Program-made: the position numbers and the translations under genes
Source of the DNA: Bacteroidales bacterium
Lineage (GTDB): Bacteria; Bacteroidota; Bacteroidia; Bacteroidales; Lentimicrobiaceae
Direction of reading: 5' to 3'
Assembly: GCA_016788045.1 (NCBI GenBank)
Contig: JAEUTG010000043.1
Location: forward strand, 1 to 64,000
DNA: 64,000 bases
In this document: positions 25,777-34,889 of the stretch, in pieces
How the letters are laid out: each line of letters begins with the position of its first letter
Position numbering within the stretch: the stretch's first letter is position 1
The notes under the pieces: model-generated
Told to the model about the DNA's origin: nothing
What the model saw: only the letters and a program-made list of their open reading frames with translations
The model's database searches: none

Positions 25777-26550
25777 TCATTCAAACATCCCCCTGATGTC
25801 AATCACCCCGAACAGGTCGGCCGAAGTAATCAGAATAATCACGATGATAAACCACCGGATAAAACCCGCCCCCCAGGTAACAGCCCACCGCGATGCAACA
25901 TAGGCCCCGATGATGTTTCCGATGGAATGGATCAGCCCGAACTGCCAGTTGACTTTGTCGTTGAAGATAAAGACCAGCAAGGCGAAAATGGTGTACATCA
26001 GTACAATAAAAACCTTGATTGCGTTGGCTTTCACCAGGTCGTAACCCGCCCCCAGCACGATGCCGGCCAGCAGAAAATAGCCTACGCCCACCTGAACAAA
26101 ACCCCCGTAAATGCCGATGCCGAAGAAAATCAGCATCTGCCAGATACTTACTTTCTTTTCCTGAAGTTTCAGCTGGCCTTTCAGCCACTTATCGGGATCG
26201 GTCAGGATAAAGACAATCATCATCAGCATCACCACCGCAATGGCCTTACGGAAGGTGGATTCATCAATCTGTACCGACAACTGCGCCCCGATCAGCGACC
26301 CGATCACCGTTGGAATGGAAAGCCATAGCGCCTTTCGGGTGTCGAGCAGTTTCTTTTGCCGGAAGGTTGAAACAGAGGTGAGATTCTGAAGAATGACCGC
26401 GATGCGGTTGGTTCCGTTGGCAATGTCGGCCGGAAGACCCATAAACATAAACAACGACAGGGAGATGATGGTGCCACCGCCGGCCAGGGTGTTGATGAAC
26501 CCGACAAATACCCCTGAAACAATCAGGGCGGTAACTTCAAGGCTTGACAT
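25777..26550 (-). CDS. TSUP family permease (TauE/SafE-like)
   Basis: 257 residues from ATG 26550. Eight or so membrane segments with the two-fold TSUP repeat: VGFINTLAGGGTIISL in the first half and GIYGGFVQVGVGYFLLAG in the second. Members export sulfite, sulfoacetate or related anions; the substrate here is not evident. A TACCTTTG -7 box at 26569-26576 lies 18 nt upstream of the chosen start. The longer frame to 26673 runs through this box and through TTTTTAC repeats and was rejected. Confidence 0.87.
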   Translation of the reverse strand: MSSLEVTALIVSGVFVGFINTLAGGGTIISLSLFMFMGLPADIANGTNRIAVILQNLTSVSTFRQKKLLDTRKALWLSIPTVIGSLIGAQLSVQIDESTFRKAIAVVMLMMIVFILTDPDKWLKGQLKLQEKKVSIWQMLIFFGIGIYGGFVQVGVGYFLLAGIVLGAGYDLVKANAIKVFIVLMYTIFALLVFIFNDKVNWQFGLIHSIGNIIGAYVASRWAVTWGAGFIRWFIIVIILITSADLFGVIDIRGMFE

Positions 26551-26568
26551 AGCTATAAACTGAATGGG

Positions 26569-26576
26569 CAAAGGTA
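26569..26576 (-). promoter_or_regulatory. -7 promoter box TACCTTTG for the TSUP gene
   Basis: Perfect TAnnTTTG on the minus strand. Twenty nt upstream is TTTA (26600-26597), a three-of-four match to the -33 TTTG, and it belongs to a TTTTTAC heptamer. The repeat may thus supply part of the promoter. Confidence 0.6.
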
Positions 26577-26587
26577 GGGAAGGTTCA

Positions 26588-26810
26588 AGTAAAAAGTAAA
26601 AAGTAATGCTTCGATTGAGCCTGCTCTGAAAAGTCAAAAAAGAAGATTTAACACCAAGCCACCAGGACACCAACCTGCCCTGTCTGCCTGGAGCATAAAG
26701 GGCAGACAGGTTTACACAAAGTATTGTATTTCATCACATTAAACTTGGTAAATTCCTGCCTGACTACGTCAAGCATACAGGCCTGCCTGTATGCTCAGGC
26801 AGACAGGTTT
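26588..26810. repeat. Heptamers and two CCTGTCTG hairpins
   Basis: GTAAAAA units at about 26589-26604. A perfect 10-bp hairpin CCTGTCTGCC (26679-26688) / GGCAGACAGG (26701-26710). A second compound hairpin with perfect 11-bp inner arms AGCATACAGGC (26772-26782) / GCCTGTATGCT (26785-26795) and outer CCTGCCTG / CAGGCAGACAGG arms (26756-26807). They lie downstream of the efflux operon end and upstream of the TSUP promoter. The rest of the gap to 26888 shows nothing. Confidence 0.8.
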
Positions 26811-26888
26811 GTGTTTTTGTGGTTTGGTGTCAAAAAAACAGTTCTCGGAGTGGACTCAATATTTCATAGTTTTCGTTCTGATTCGAAT

Positions 26889-27788
26889 TCAAAATCTCAG
26901 CTTTTCAGTTATGAAACCAATTCTCAGGACATCCAACCGGTGGCCAAAATAAATATTGTAATAGTCCGACCCGTGATAGAATTGTAGAAAAAGGCCTAAA
27001 TCTTCGAGAAAAGCAGGGTGATAGGAAAAAGTCAAACTCAGGTTCAACCTTTCAGCAGAATAAGGATTCAATTGGCTGTACTCCCCTAACATCCAGGTTA
27101 ATTCTCCTTTAACCGAGATAGCCGGTTTCTTTTGGGAGCCATTCCCGTACTTTTGCGAAAGTTTAAATATTGACAATGCAGTATGCCACCTGTATTGGCT
27201 ATAGATACCATTGAGCTCTTCCAGCATTGAAGCGTCAGGATGCCATTCAAGAGAGGTTTTAAAAAACTGATAAGCTTTAAAGACAGGATTTACCCTTGTT
27301 GAAATCAGTCCCAGTTCAATAAAATTGGTTGAAAAATTTCCGGATTTGTAGTTCAAATCACCATTCAACGTGTAAAAATCCCCGTCTTGTCCATTGGAAT
27401 GATGGGCAATACGGCTATAAATACTTAAATCCGGAGAACTTCGTTTATCCCTGAATTTGTAATAAACGGTAATTTGTGGCAAATAGCTGGGGGTCTGAAC
27501 CGGAAATGACGCTTCCTGATACATGCGGATTATAATTTGCGGTGTCAGAACACCCATAAGTCGCGAGTTTCTGCTCTTGCGTATGTAAAAATTCGGTATT
27601 ATATTTCCTTCAAACCAAAGTGGCTCAATATTTCCAATATCGGTAGGAAAGGTAATATAACTGTTTCCCTGATTAACCTGAGCAATTAATGTAAACTCCA
27701 TATGAGGTAATAAGGAATCACTATTTTGTCCCGGCACCATTAAAGCGGAAAACAATAAAAATGATGTCACTACCATCGCTATTTTCAT
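26889..27788 (-). CDS. Outer-membrane barrel protein with HxSNG motif (possible phospholipase A-like)
   Basis: 299 residues. Signal peptide (to about 20, MVPGQ) and a chain of amphipathic strands ending in a terminal aromatic (EKLRF), as in outer-membrane barrels. Residues 129-133 read HHSNG, and Asn142 follows. Outer-membrane phospholipase A (PldA) has His-x-Ser-Asn-Gly and an Asn twelve residues after the Ser; here the Asn comes after eleven. This similarity is by eye only and could be chance. It is the last gene of the efflux operon, 3 bp behind the DUF2141 gene. Alternative: a structural barrel with no enzyme role. Confidence 0.7.
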   Translation of the reverse strand: MKIAMVVTSFLLFSALMVPGQNSDSLLPHMEFTLIAQVNQGNSYITFPTDIGNIEPLWFEGNIIPNFYIRKSRNSRLMGVLTPQIIIRMYQEASFPVQTPSYLPQITVYYKFRDKRSSPDLSIYSRIAHHSNGQDGDFYTLNGDLNYKSGNFSTNFIELGLISTRVNPVFKAYQFFKTSLEWHPDASMLEELNGIYSQYRWHTALSIFKLSQKYGNGSQKKPAISVKGELTWMLGEYSQLNPYSAERLNLSLTFSYHPAFLEDLGLFLQFYHGSDYYNIYFGHRLDVLRIGFITEKLRF

Positions 27789-27791
27789 GGC

Positions 27792-28244
27792 TTACAGGTA
27801 AATGATTCTGACCTCTAATCTTTTATCACAATTCAACAAGAGCGAGGCTTTTTTGAAATCAGGTCTGTTGGCAAATCCAATATTCTCAAAGTTCGAAAAC
27901 CCTATCCCCTCTTTCGGTAAAAACAAACCCTTGTCAATTTTACTATTGCTGTTTTCGTCATGCAAAACATTGACGGCATAATTCCCTTCCGGTAGATTTT
28001 CAAAGGTTACCGATGAAGTTCCATTTACTATTTTTGCTGAAAGTCTTCGGTAGAACTTATTATAATGTTCGTCAGGAATTGAATTTTCTTTATTGTACAA
28101 AACGAACTGAACCTGACCCTTAGAATTTCGCAAATCCTTGACTGCAACAGACAGGGAGTATCCATCCGGTTTACCATGACTAAAAGAACCCATGGCGAGA
28201 AAAGCCAGCAATACCCCTGTTGAGAATAAAATACTTTTCATCAT
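27792..28244 (-). CDS. DUF2141 family exported protein
   Basis: 150 residues. Signal peptide (to about 24), then the DUF2141 beta-sandwich: LRNSKGQVQFVLYN, FENLPEGNYAVNVLHDEN, SNSKIDKGLFLPKEGIGFSN. The DENSNSKID stretch resembles a calcium-loop-like turn that is a constant feature of the family. Function is unknown; members are periplasmic. Its ATG overlaps the stop of the RND gene by 4 bp, so it is translationally coupled to the efflux pump, which is unusual company for this family. Confidence 0.88.
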   Translation of the reverse strand: MMKSILFSTGVLLAFLAMGSFSHGKPDGYSLSVAVKDLRNSKGQVQFVLYNKENSIPDEHYNKFYRRLSAKIVNGTSSVTFENLPEGNYAVNVLHDENSNSKIDKGLFLPKEGIGFSNFENIGFANRPDFKKASLLLNCDKRLEVRIIYL

Positions 28245-31200
28245 TTCTTTTTTCTTTTAGCCAGTCTTTCTTTCAATGAATCTACGGTATAGTAAACCAA
28301 AGGCACCAGAAAAACCGTCAGAACTAACGAGGAAAGCAGCCCTCCTATAATTACCCAGGCCAGTCCATTTTTCCATTCGCTGGCAGTTCCCTGCGCCAAT
28401 GCAATGGGCATCATGCCAATTGCCATCGCGAGTGTTGTCATCAGAATGGGGCGCATTCGTTCTTTGCCGGCAATTACCAGGGCTTCTTTAAAGTGCTTGC
28501 CCTGAGCTTTCAGCTGATTGGTAAAATCGACTATCAGGATGGCATTTTTGGTAACCAATCCCATAAGCATAATCAAACCGAGTAACGCAAAAAGTGTAAT
28601 ATCATTTGACGAAAGAGTGAGCGCCAGAAAAGCCCCGATTCCGGCCACCGGTATTCCGAACAAGGCCACAAACGGATAAATATAGCTATCGTAAAGCGCC
28701 ACCATGATTAAATAAATCAGAATAAAAGAGATAAGCAAAACAGAACCCAATGCGCCAAAACTCTCATTCTGTGTCTTAATATCAGCACCCCATGTTAATT
28801 TTATTCCATCAGGCAAGGGTTTTGAATCAAGATACCGGAGAACATCGTCGGCCAGTGTCCCTGAAGGCCGGCCAAATGATTCAGCAGTAAGAGTAACGGA
28901 GGTCTGCCGGTCGAGCCTTTCGAGCAACGAGGGTGAATTATCTGATATTACTTCTGCAAACTGAGAAACCTCCAGTGGTACATTCATTGGACTGACAATA
29001 CAGAGTTTTTGCACATCCCCGGAATTTTTACGGTTAAAATCATCAAGCCATATCCGCACCGGATATTCAGTGCCATTTTCGGTTAAGGTGGCATCTTCAT
29101 TTCCGGTAAAAGCAATTCTCAAATTGACACCAACATAAGCAGTGGTCAAACCCAGGCGTTGCATTTTATCTTTATCAGGAACCACTTTGTATTCAGGGTT
29201 TCCTTCTACCACCGAAAGCTGTACATTGTCGGCTCCCGGAATTTTCTCAATTACCTTTTGCAATTCTGAAGATGTCTTCATAACCAATGCCATATCTGCT
29301 CCGCTTAACGTAATTTTTATGGGAGCAGACTTGGGAAGCAGGCCAAGAACAGCCATCGAAAAGTTAATGCCCGGGAACTCGTTTTCCAATTCACTCCTGA
29401 GCGTTTTCATAAAATTCTCAGTCGAAATTTCCCTTTCACTCCCCGGTTTTAGCTGAACAGTAATTTCAGACTTATTGGCAGCGCCTACGCCAAGGCTTCC
29501 GATTCCGGTGCCCGGACCGGCAATATTGCTGAATATTGAGGCAACTTCAGTTTGTTGCAATATAAAATTTTCTACCTGTTGTGAAACAATGTTGTTTTGC
29601 TGAACGGTGACGGTTTTATCGAACTCGAGGTTTAAGCGGAATTTCCCCTGGTCACCGGTCGACATCATCTCTTTGCCGATAATCCCCTGATTCATGATAC
29701 CAACGGTAAGAACCAGCAGCAGTATTACAAACCCGACAAAGAGAAGTTTATGAGCCAGCACCCATTGTAATTGCTTCCCATACCATTGTATAAAATTTTG
29801 AAGCTGATTTTCAAACCTGAGCAGAATACGGTTCACAAAGTTGGTGGGTTGTAAATCCTCTTTTTTGCCGATTCGGGATGCAAGCCAGGGTGTGAGTGTA
29901 AATCCTACCAATAAACTGGTAAGAGTGGAGGTGATGACTACCACCGAAAATTGTTTGAGCATATCGGCCACAAACACCTGTAAAAACAGGATAGGAAGGA
30001 ATACAACCACATCCACCAGGGTAATGGATATTGCAGAGAAACCTATCTCCATTCGCCCATCCATTGCCGCAGTGCGTTTTTCTTTGCCCATATCCAGGTG
30101 ACGCTGAATATTTTCCAACACTACAATGGCATCATCAACCAAAATTCCAATGATCAGCGACATAGCCAGCAGTGTCATCAGATTGAGCGTATAGCCGAAT
30201 AGCCACATTACCGCAAAGGCTGTAACAAGCGAGGTAGGAATTGAAATCAATACGATTAATGAATTCCGGTAACTTCTTAAAAATAAAAGCATAACCAGCG
30301 AAACCAATATTACGGCCAGAAACAAATCGAAGACAACCGAGTCGACGGCGGCAATGGTATTGTCGGTTGAGTCGTCGGCTATGATAAATTTTACTCCCGA
30401 TTCTTTGTTGTCTTCTTCAATGGATTTAAGTTTTTCACGCACCAAAACAGAAACATCCACGGCATTGGCATCGCCTTGTTTTTTCAGCAATAAACCGATT
30501 CCGGATATTCCGTTATAGCGACTTACTGAGGCCATTTCTTTAACACCATCTATTACATTGGCTACATCTTTAACATATACAGGACTTCCGGGCAAAAGCA
30601 TTGCCACCTGCACGTTCATAATATCTTCAACCCTTACAAATTTTCCGGTTAACCTGACCGAATTATTCTCTTTGTCAGATTGCACTTTACCCGCGGGCAA
30701 GTCAAGCCCTGAGCGGTTAATCGCTTCCACTACCTGTGATAATGATATTTTATAGAGTCGCAACTTGTCCTGGTCAACTTTCACCTGTATTTCACGTTCT
30801 TCGGCGCCAAGCGTTGTAATTTCCGCCACACCCCTTAATTGTTGAATTTGTGGCAAAAAATCATCCTTCATCATCCGATTAAATTCAGTTCCCGGCAAAT
30901 TACTGGTAGCGCTGATTGAAATTACAGGTAAATCGTTGGGTGAAACTTTACTCATAACCGGCTCTTGAATATCGGCAGGCAGCTCTTTACGGATATTGTC
31001 AATATACCGCTGGGCATCGCGCATGGCATTGTCCACATTCGTCCCGTATTTCAGGTTAGCAATTATTACCGATGCATTGGGCATCGATTTGGTTTCGAGG
31101 TAATCAACCCCTTCAAGGTTCGATAAGGCATCTTCAATTTTCCTTGAAACAGATGTTTCTACCTCTTGCGGATCGGCACCCGGATACATGGTTTTAATCA

Positions 31201-31336
31201 CTACAACCGGTTGATTAAAGTCGGGCAATAATTCGTAGCTCAGATTGCTGTATCCAATGATCCCCAACAGCGCAAAAACACTGAATATTACGATGATGAG
31301 TGATGGCCGCTTTATGGAAATTTCTGTAATGTTCAT
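28241..31336 (-). CDS. RND multidrug efflux transporter, HAE1-like inner-membrane pump
   Basis: 1031 residues with twelve transmembrane segments and two large periplasmic loops. Motifs: ISIKRPSLIIVIFSVFA at the N-terminus, the proton-relay aspartates in GILVDDAIVVLENI, and the second-half GLVTKNAILIVDF. It exports drugs or other hydrophobic compounds by proton exchange together with the adaptor and TolC proteins encoded just upstream. Start: ATG 31336, 7 bp behind the adaptor stop; an earlier Met at 31372 would add 12 residues and overlap the adaptor gene. Regulation is probably by the TetR proteins of this locus. Confidence 0.94.
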   Translation of the reverse strand: MNITEISIKRPSLIIVIFSVFALLGIIGYSNLSYELLPDFNQPVVVIKTMYPGADPQEVETSVSRKIEDALSNLEGVDYLETKSMPNASVIIANLKYGTNVDNAMRDAQRYIDNIRKELPADIQEPVMSKVSPNDLPVISISATSNLPGTEFNRMMKDDFLPQIQQLRGVAEITTLGAEEREIQVKVDQDKLRLYKISLSQVVEAINRSGLDLPAGKVQSDKENNSVRLTGKFVRVEDIMNVQVAMLLPGSPVYVKDVANVIDGVKEMASVSRYNGISGIGLLLKKQGDANAVDVSVLVREKLKSIEEDNKESGVKFIIADDSTDNTIAAVDSVVFDLFLAVILVSLVMLLFLRSYRNSLIVLISIPTSLVTAFAVMWLFGYTLNLMTLLAMSLIIGILVDDAIVVLENIQRHLDMGKEKRTAAMDGRMEIGFSAISITLVDVVVFLPILFLQVFVADMLKQFSVVVITSTLTSLLVGFTLTPWLASRIGKKEDLQPTNFVNRILLRFENQLQNFIQWYGKQLQWVLAHKLLFVGFVILLLVLTVGIMNQGIIGKEMMSTGDQGKFRLNLEFDKTVTVQQNNIVSQQVENFILQQTEVASIFSNIAGPGTGIGSLGVGAANKSEITVQLKPGSEREISTENFMKTLRSELENEFPGINFSMAVLGLLPKSAPIKITLSGADMALVMKTSSELQKVIEKIPGADNVQLSVVEGNPEYKVVPDKDKMQRLGLTTAYVGVNLRIAFTGNEDATLTENGTEYPVRIWLDDFNRKNSGDVQKLCIVSPMNVPLEVSQFAEVISDNSPSLLERLDRQTSVTLTAESFGRPSGTLADDVLRYLDSKPLPDGIKLTWGADIKTQNESFGALGSVLLISFILIYLIMVALYDSYIYPFVALFGIPVAGIGAFLALTLSSNDITLFALLGLIMLMGLVTKNAILIVDFTNQLKAQGKHFKEALVIAGKERMRPILMTTLAMAIGMMPIALAQGTASEWKNGLAWVIIGGLLSSLVLTVFLVPLVYYTVDSLKERLAKRKKK

Positions 31337-31343
31337 ATCCGTT

Positions 31344-32396
31344 TTATTTAATATTAACATTAGCGCCATCAAACAAATTGATGAAACCGTTACTGATTAT
31401 CAAATCACCTTCACTTAATCCGTCGGAAACCATGATCATATTTTCCAGTCTTTCGCTTATGGTAATATTTCGTAAAACAGCTTTCCCGTTTTTTACAATA
31501 TAGACCTGGGGTTGCAGGTTTGTACCCACGATAGCCGATGCCGGAATAGAAATTTGCTTATTAACCCCCATGGTTTTTAAGCTCGCTTTCCCAAACATAC
31601 CCGATTTGATTTTAAAATCCGCTGTATTTTCCAAAGTCATTTGAACCGGATAACTATTTCCCGGATTGGCTTTACTACCAATCAGACTAATTTTTCCGTT
31701 AAGGGAAGTTTCAGGATAAACATCAGCGCTGATGTTGCATAACTGGCCAATATTGAAACGCTTTAATTCATTCTCAGGTAGATTAACTGTAAATCTGAGC
31801 CTTGAAATATCAGTAATTTGCAACAATGGAATTCCCGGTGCTGCAAAAGCGCCTTCTTCTGTAAGCTTGGCAGTTACAATTCCACTGAACGGGGATTTTA
31901 TTTCCGTTTTGCTGATTTGCGCTATGATGGTGGCTTTCTGGACTTTGGCCGATTTTAATCCAAGTTCGGCCTTTTCAAGTTGCACCCCCTGAATAGCCTC
32001 AGCCTTAGCAAGTACTGCGTATCGTTTTACATCAGCCTCCAGGCCTTCAATTTGCACTTCGATGGTTTCCAGTTGAAGTCTCAGCAATGAATTGTCGAGC
32101 CGGATTAAGGTTTGCCCCTCCCGCACCATATTGCCAATATCAACCAAAACTTCATTAACCTTCCCTTGGATGTCGGTGCTTATTTTAGTTTCCCTGTTGG
32201 GCTCAAAAGTGCCCGGGTAGGTATAGCTGGGTTCGGAATTCTCTGACTTTACGGTAATTACCTGAACACTGACCGGCTTCTCCTTATCGAATTGATACAC
32301 CCTCTGCTGTGTGTGTTCCTTGTTGGTTTTCAGTTGTATTACAGCAAACACGAATAAGGCGATGGCTGCAAGGAAATAACTTATCTTTTTTATCAT
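31344..32396 (-). CDS. RND efflux periplasmic adaptor subunit
   Basis: 350 residues. N-terminal membrane anchor or uncleaved signal (4-21), biotinyl-lipoyl-like halves (STDIQGKVNEVLVDIGNMV and IKSPFSGIVTAKL), an alpha hairpin between them (about 105-165), then beta-barrel and membrane-proximal domains. It joins the RND pump (next gene) to the TolC channel (previous gene). No lipobox cysteine is present. Confidence 0.92.
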   Translation of the reverse strand: MIKKISYFLAAIALFVFAVIQLKTNKEHTQQRVYQFDKEKPVSVQVITVKSENSEPSYTYPGTFEPNRETKISTDIQGKVNEVLVDIGNMVREGQTLIRLDNSLLRLQLETIEVQIEGLEADVKRYAVLAKAEAIQGVQLEKAELGLKSAKVQKATIIAQISKTEIKSPFSGIVTAKLTEEGAFAAPGIPLLQITDISRLRFTVNLPENELKRFNIGQLCNISADVYPETSLNGKISLIGSKANPGNSYPVQMTLENTADFKIKSGMFGKASLKTMGVNKQISIPASAIVGTNLQPQVYIVKNGKAVLRNITISERLENMIMVSDGLSEGDLIISNGFINLFDGANVNIK

Positions 32397-32408
32397 GGTC
32401 GTTTGTTT

Positions 32409-33770
32409 TTAATTTTGCAATGAAATATTACCGGTTAATTTTTTTAATTCCAGGTCAGCTTTCAGGTATTCAATCACCGCCGACAGATAGTCTTGTTGCG
32501 CCTCCTGAACAGCATTGTGAGCCAGTAAAACTTCGGTTAAGCTTGCCGTTCCTTCCTTCTGTTGAAGCAGCTGCTGCCCGTATACAGTGGTGGCTATATT
32601 AATCTGCCGGGACGTGTTTATAATGGTTTGTTCCGTTACTGTTTTGCGCCTGCCTGCATTGCTGATCAACATTGAGTTTTGCTCCTCAATAAGGGCAATC
32701 TGCAAATTACTGTTCTGAACTTCGATGTTCTTTTGGACAATTTTCCGGCGTGTAACGGTACCGTTAAAAAGAGGATATGAAAGCTGTAAACCGGTAAAAC
32801 TGACCGGAAAAAATTTAAGAAAATCATTGGGCTTTTTATCATAGCCAAATCCTGCCTGACTATAACTACCCATTAATGATACCGAAGGCAACCTTGAGTT
32901 TTTGAGTGTTCTCAATTCGCTTGCAATAAACCGGCTTTGCGCGTTAGCCAACTGCAATTCAACAGTCTGATGAGTGAGATAATTCTGTCCGCTTTCGTAC
33001 AAAATCTCATGATCTACTTCAATATTAACTGTTAACGAAACCCCCATGGCCAGTTTCAAGGCATTTAAGACCTGATCAAGATTATTGGCTACCCAATCGC
33101 GCCTTGTTAGCAGCTGCGCTTTCTGCAGTTCAACCTTGGTAACATCGCTTTGCTTAAGCATTTCAGCCTCATATAAGAGTTGCAGATTTTTAAGCAGCCT
33201 GCTTGTGTTTACCAGATTACTATCGATAAAAGCCTGTTGGTGCCATAAAATATTGGCGTTATAATACAGGTTTGCAATCTCGAAAAACACCTGCTCTTCC
33301 GTTTTTTTGTATTGAAGTTCATAAATTTCCGAGGCAATTTTTGTCGATTGAATAGCGCCATAAACCTGCGGGTTGTATAAAGGCATGCCCAGTTGCAGGC
33401 TTGCATTTATATTGTGAGGCACACCAAACTGAATTTCCTTAAATTCTCCTTCCGGAGCTGTCGGGCTAAAGGTGGACATGGGCATAAGCTGGTAAGGCAG
33501 ATCGATAAAATATTTGTAATCGGCAGAAATCATTATTTTGGGAATCAAACCGGCTTTGGCCTCCAGTTCCCGCTGCTCGCCCATCGCAATACTATTTCTT
33601 CCCAGCTGAAGGTTTTTATTATAAACCAGGGCGGTGTCGATGCATTGCTGAAGTGACCATGTCTGCGCATTCGCGGAGAAACCACCAAACAGCAGTATTA
33701 GCCATAACAATTTCATTTTAAGCGAATCACCTTGCATTTGGTTGGTTTTAGCATTTATTTTAGTCTTCAT
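32409..33770 (-). CDS. TolC family outer-membrane efflux protein
   Basis: 453 residues. Signal peptide is MKLLWLILLFGGFSANAQ, beginning at Met19 (ATG 33716); the annotated upstream ATG 33770 lies 4 bp behind the regulator stop and gives a longer n-region, so both starts are open. The mature part has the two-fold OEP repeat with long helices (LQQCIDTALVYNKNLQLG, and VQEAQQDYLSAVIEYLKADLELKKLTG at the end, split as two helices). It forms the outer-membrane exit channel of the efflux pump. Confidence 0.92.
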   Translation of the reverse strand: MKTKINAKTNQMQGDSLKMKLLWLILLFGGFSANAQTWSLQQCIDTALVYNKNLQLGRNSIAMGEQRELEAKAGLIPKIMISADYKYFIDLPYQLMPMSTFSPTAPEGEFKEIQFGVPHNINASLQLGMPLYNPQVYGAIQSTKIASEIYELQYKKTEEQVFFEIANLYYNANILWHQQAFIDSNLVNTSRLLKNLQLLYEAEMLKQSDVTKVELQKAQLLTRRDWVANNLDQVLNALKLAMGVSLTVNIEVDHEILYESGQNYLTHQTVELQLANAQSRFIASELRTLKNSRLPSVSLMGSYSQAGFGYDKKPNDFLKFFPVSFTGLQLSYPLFNGTVTRRKIVQKNIEVQNSNLQIALIEEQNSMLISNAGRRKTVTEQTIINTSRQINIATTVYGQQLLQQKEGTASLTEVLLAHNAVQEAQQDYLSAVIEYLKADLELKKLTGNISLQN

Positions 33771-33774
33771 TTGT

Positions 33775-34326
33775 TTAATCTTTTTGCGTTCTTAATGTGT
33801 TTAATTCCCGAATCATCCCGTCTGCGATTTCTTCATCCCGCATGAGCAATTGAAAACCGGATAATAGGCGGGCAACCAATGCTTCAGAAGATTCATTTGT
33901 TTTAAAGGTATTTTCCTTCTTACCCGCGTTGATAAGCATTGACAAATAGTCTACAGCCATTTTTTTCATCCTCAGTTTATACTGATGAATGCCTCCCTCC
34001 CCTTTGTGTGACCTTTTATCAAAGATGAGCGGCAGATAATAGGGTTTCTGAAGAAACAGAAAATAAAGCCTTTTAAAAAGGAGGGTAAGTTCTGTTTCAG
34101 GAGACTCTCTGTTTTGCGTAAAAGTTTGTATCAGGTCTCTGGTTTCACTTTCAAGATTTCGTAGCAGGATTTTAAGAATATCCGGGTCTTTCGTGATTTC
34201 AGGGCAGAGATCATGCTCATTCAGTTTTAATCCCATGCTCAGATTCTGAACAGTAAGCGCCTCCAGACCATTCTCCATGATGATCTTTCCTGCTTTTTCA
34301 ATAATGACAAATTCTTGCGTTTTCAT
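33775..34326 (-). CDS. TetR-like transcriptional regulator of the efflux operon
   Basis: 183 residues. The N-terminal 50 residues follow the TetR pattern (IIEKAGKIIMENGLEALTVQNLSMGL), but the recognition helix region (LNEHDLCPEITKDPDIL) is degenerate compared with the usual S-x-x-x-Y-x-H-F/Y, so DNA binding is less certain. The C-terminal part is helical ligand-binding domain. It is the first gene of the efflux operon and has an 18-bp palindrome 16 bp upstream of its start (34343-34360). Confidence 0.78.
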   Translation of the reverse strand: MKTQEFVIIEKAGKIIMENGLEALTVQNLSMGLKLNEHDLCPEITKDPDILKILLRNLESETRDLIQTFTQNRESPETELTLLFKRLYFLFLQKPYYLPLIFDKRSHKGEGGIHQYKLRMKKMAVDYLSMLINAGKKENTFKTNESSEALVARLLSGFQLLMRDEEIADGMIRELNTLRTQKD

Positions 34327-34342
34327 CTGAAAATTGTTTATG

Positions 34343-34360
34343 TTAATGAATATTCACTAA
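34343..34360. promoter_or_regulatory. TetR-type operator, copy 1
   Basis: TTAATGAATATTCACTAA, an 18-bp palindrome with one mismatched base pair, centred on GAATATTC. It lies 17 bp before the start of the efflux operon regulator. It matches the second copy at 35494-35511 in 15 of 18 positions. Spacing and symmetry fit a TetR dimer site. Confidence 0.65.
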
Positions 34361-34550
34361 CTTTTTAGTACAAATTTTTTTAGCTTTTCAGCTTATTAGA
34401 AATCAGAAAATATGCTGCTATTACAAACTCGGGCGTAAGCAACATTTTTAAAACCATTGCTCCTGTTTTTTCAGATTTGTAAAAGCCACCACAACCAGAC
34501 TTATAGTAAAAATCTCTGATCTCAACATTGGTTCACACATCATTCATAAT

Positions 34551-34889
34551 TTATAATATTCTTGCATTCGAGAGTGGTTTTGGCGCTTTTACAACAAGAA
34601 TCCGGGCTACTGCTTCCGAATTATTGTACAGGCAATGAACAACACCATTGGGGCTTTCTATCAGGCTGTCCCTTTCTGCCTGAATTTTCTCCAAACCTAC
34701 CATCACCTCAGGTGTACCTTCAAGAATATAGAAGAAAACATCCACCGGGGTTATATGTGGTTTCAGCGCTTCGCCGGGCTGAAGCGTAATATGCATTGCC
34801 TGTGCCGATTCATGATCGTACATTTTACGAACATCAACTTGGTGAGGCGTTTCAATTACCGGAGTTTTGCTCACAATGTTAATTTTCAT
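34551..34889 (-). CDS. Cupin domain protein
   Basis: 112 residues, single small cupin: MHITLQPGEALKPHITPVD (first motif with His), FFYILEGTPEVMVG, and SPNGVVHCLYNNSE (second motif). Only part of the usual metal ligand set (HxH...E) is present, so metal binding is uncertain. Possibly a small-molecule sensor or isomerase-like protein. The ATG overlaps the stop of the TetR gene upstream (4 bp), so it belongs to that transcript and probably shares its inducer context. Confidence 0.85.
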   Translation of the reverse strand: MKINIVSKTPVIETPHQVDVRKMYDHESAQAMHITLQPGEALKPHITPVDVFFYILEGTPEVMVGLEKIQAERDSLIESPNGVVHCLYNNSEAVARILVVKAPKPLSNARIL

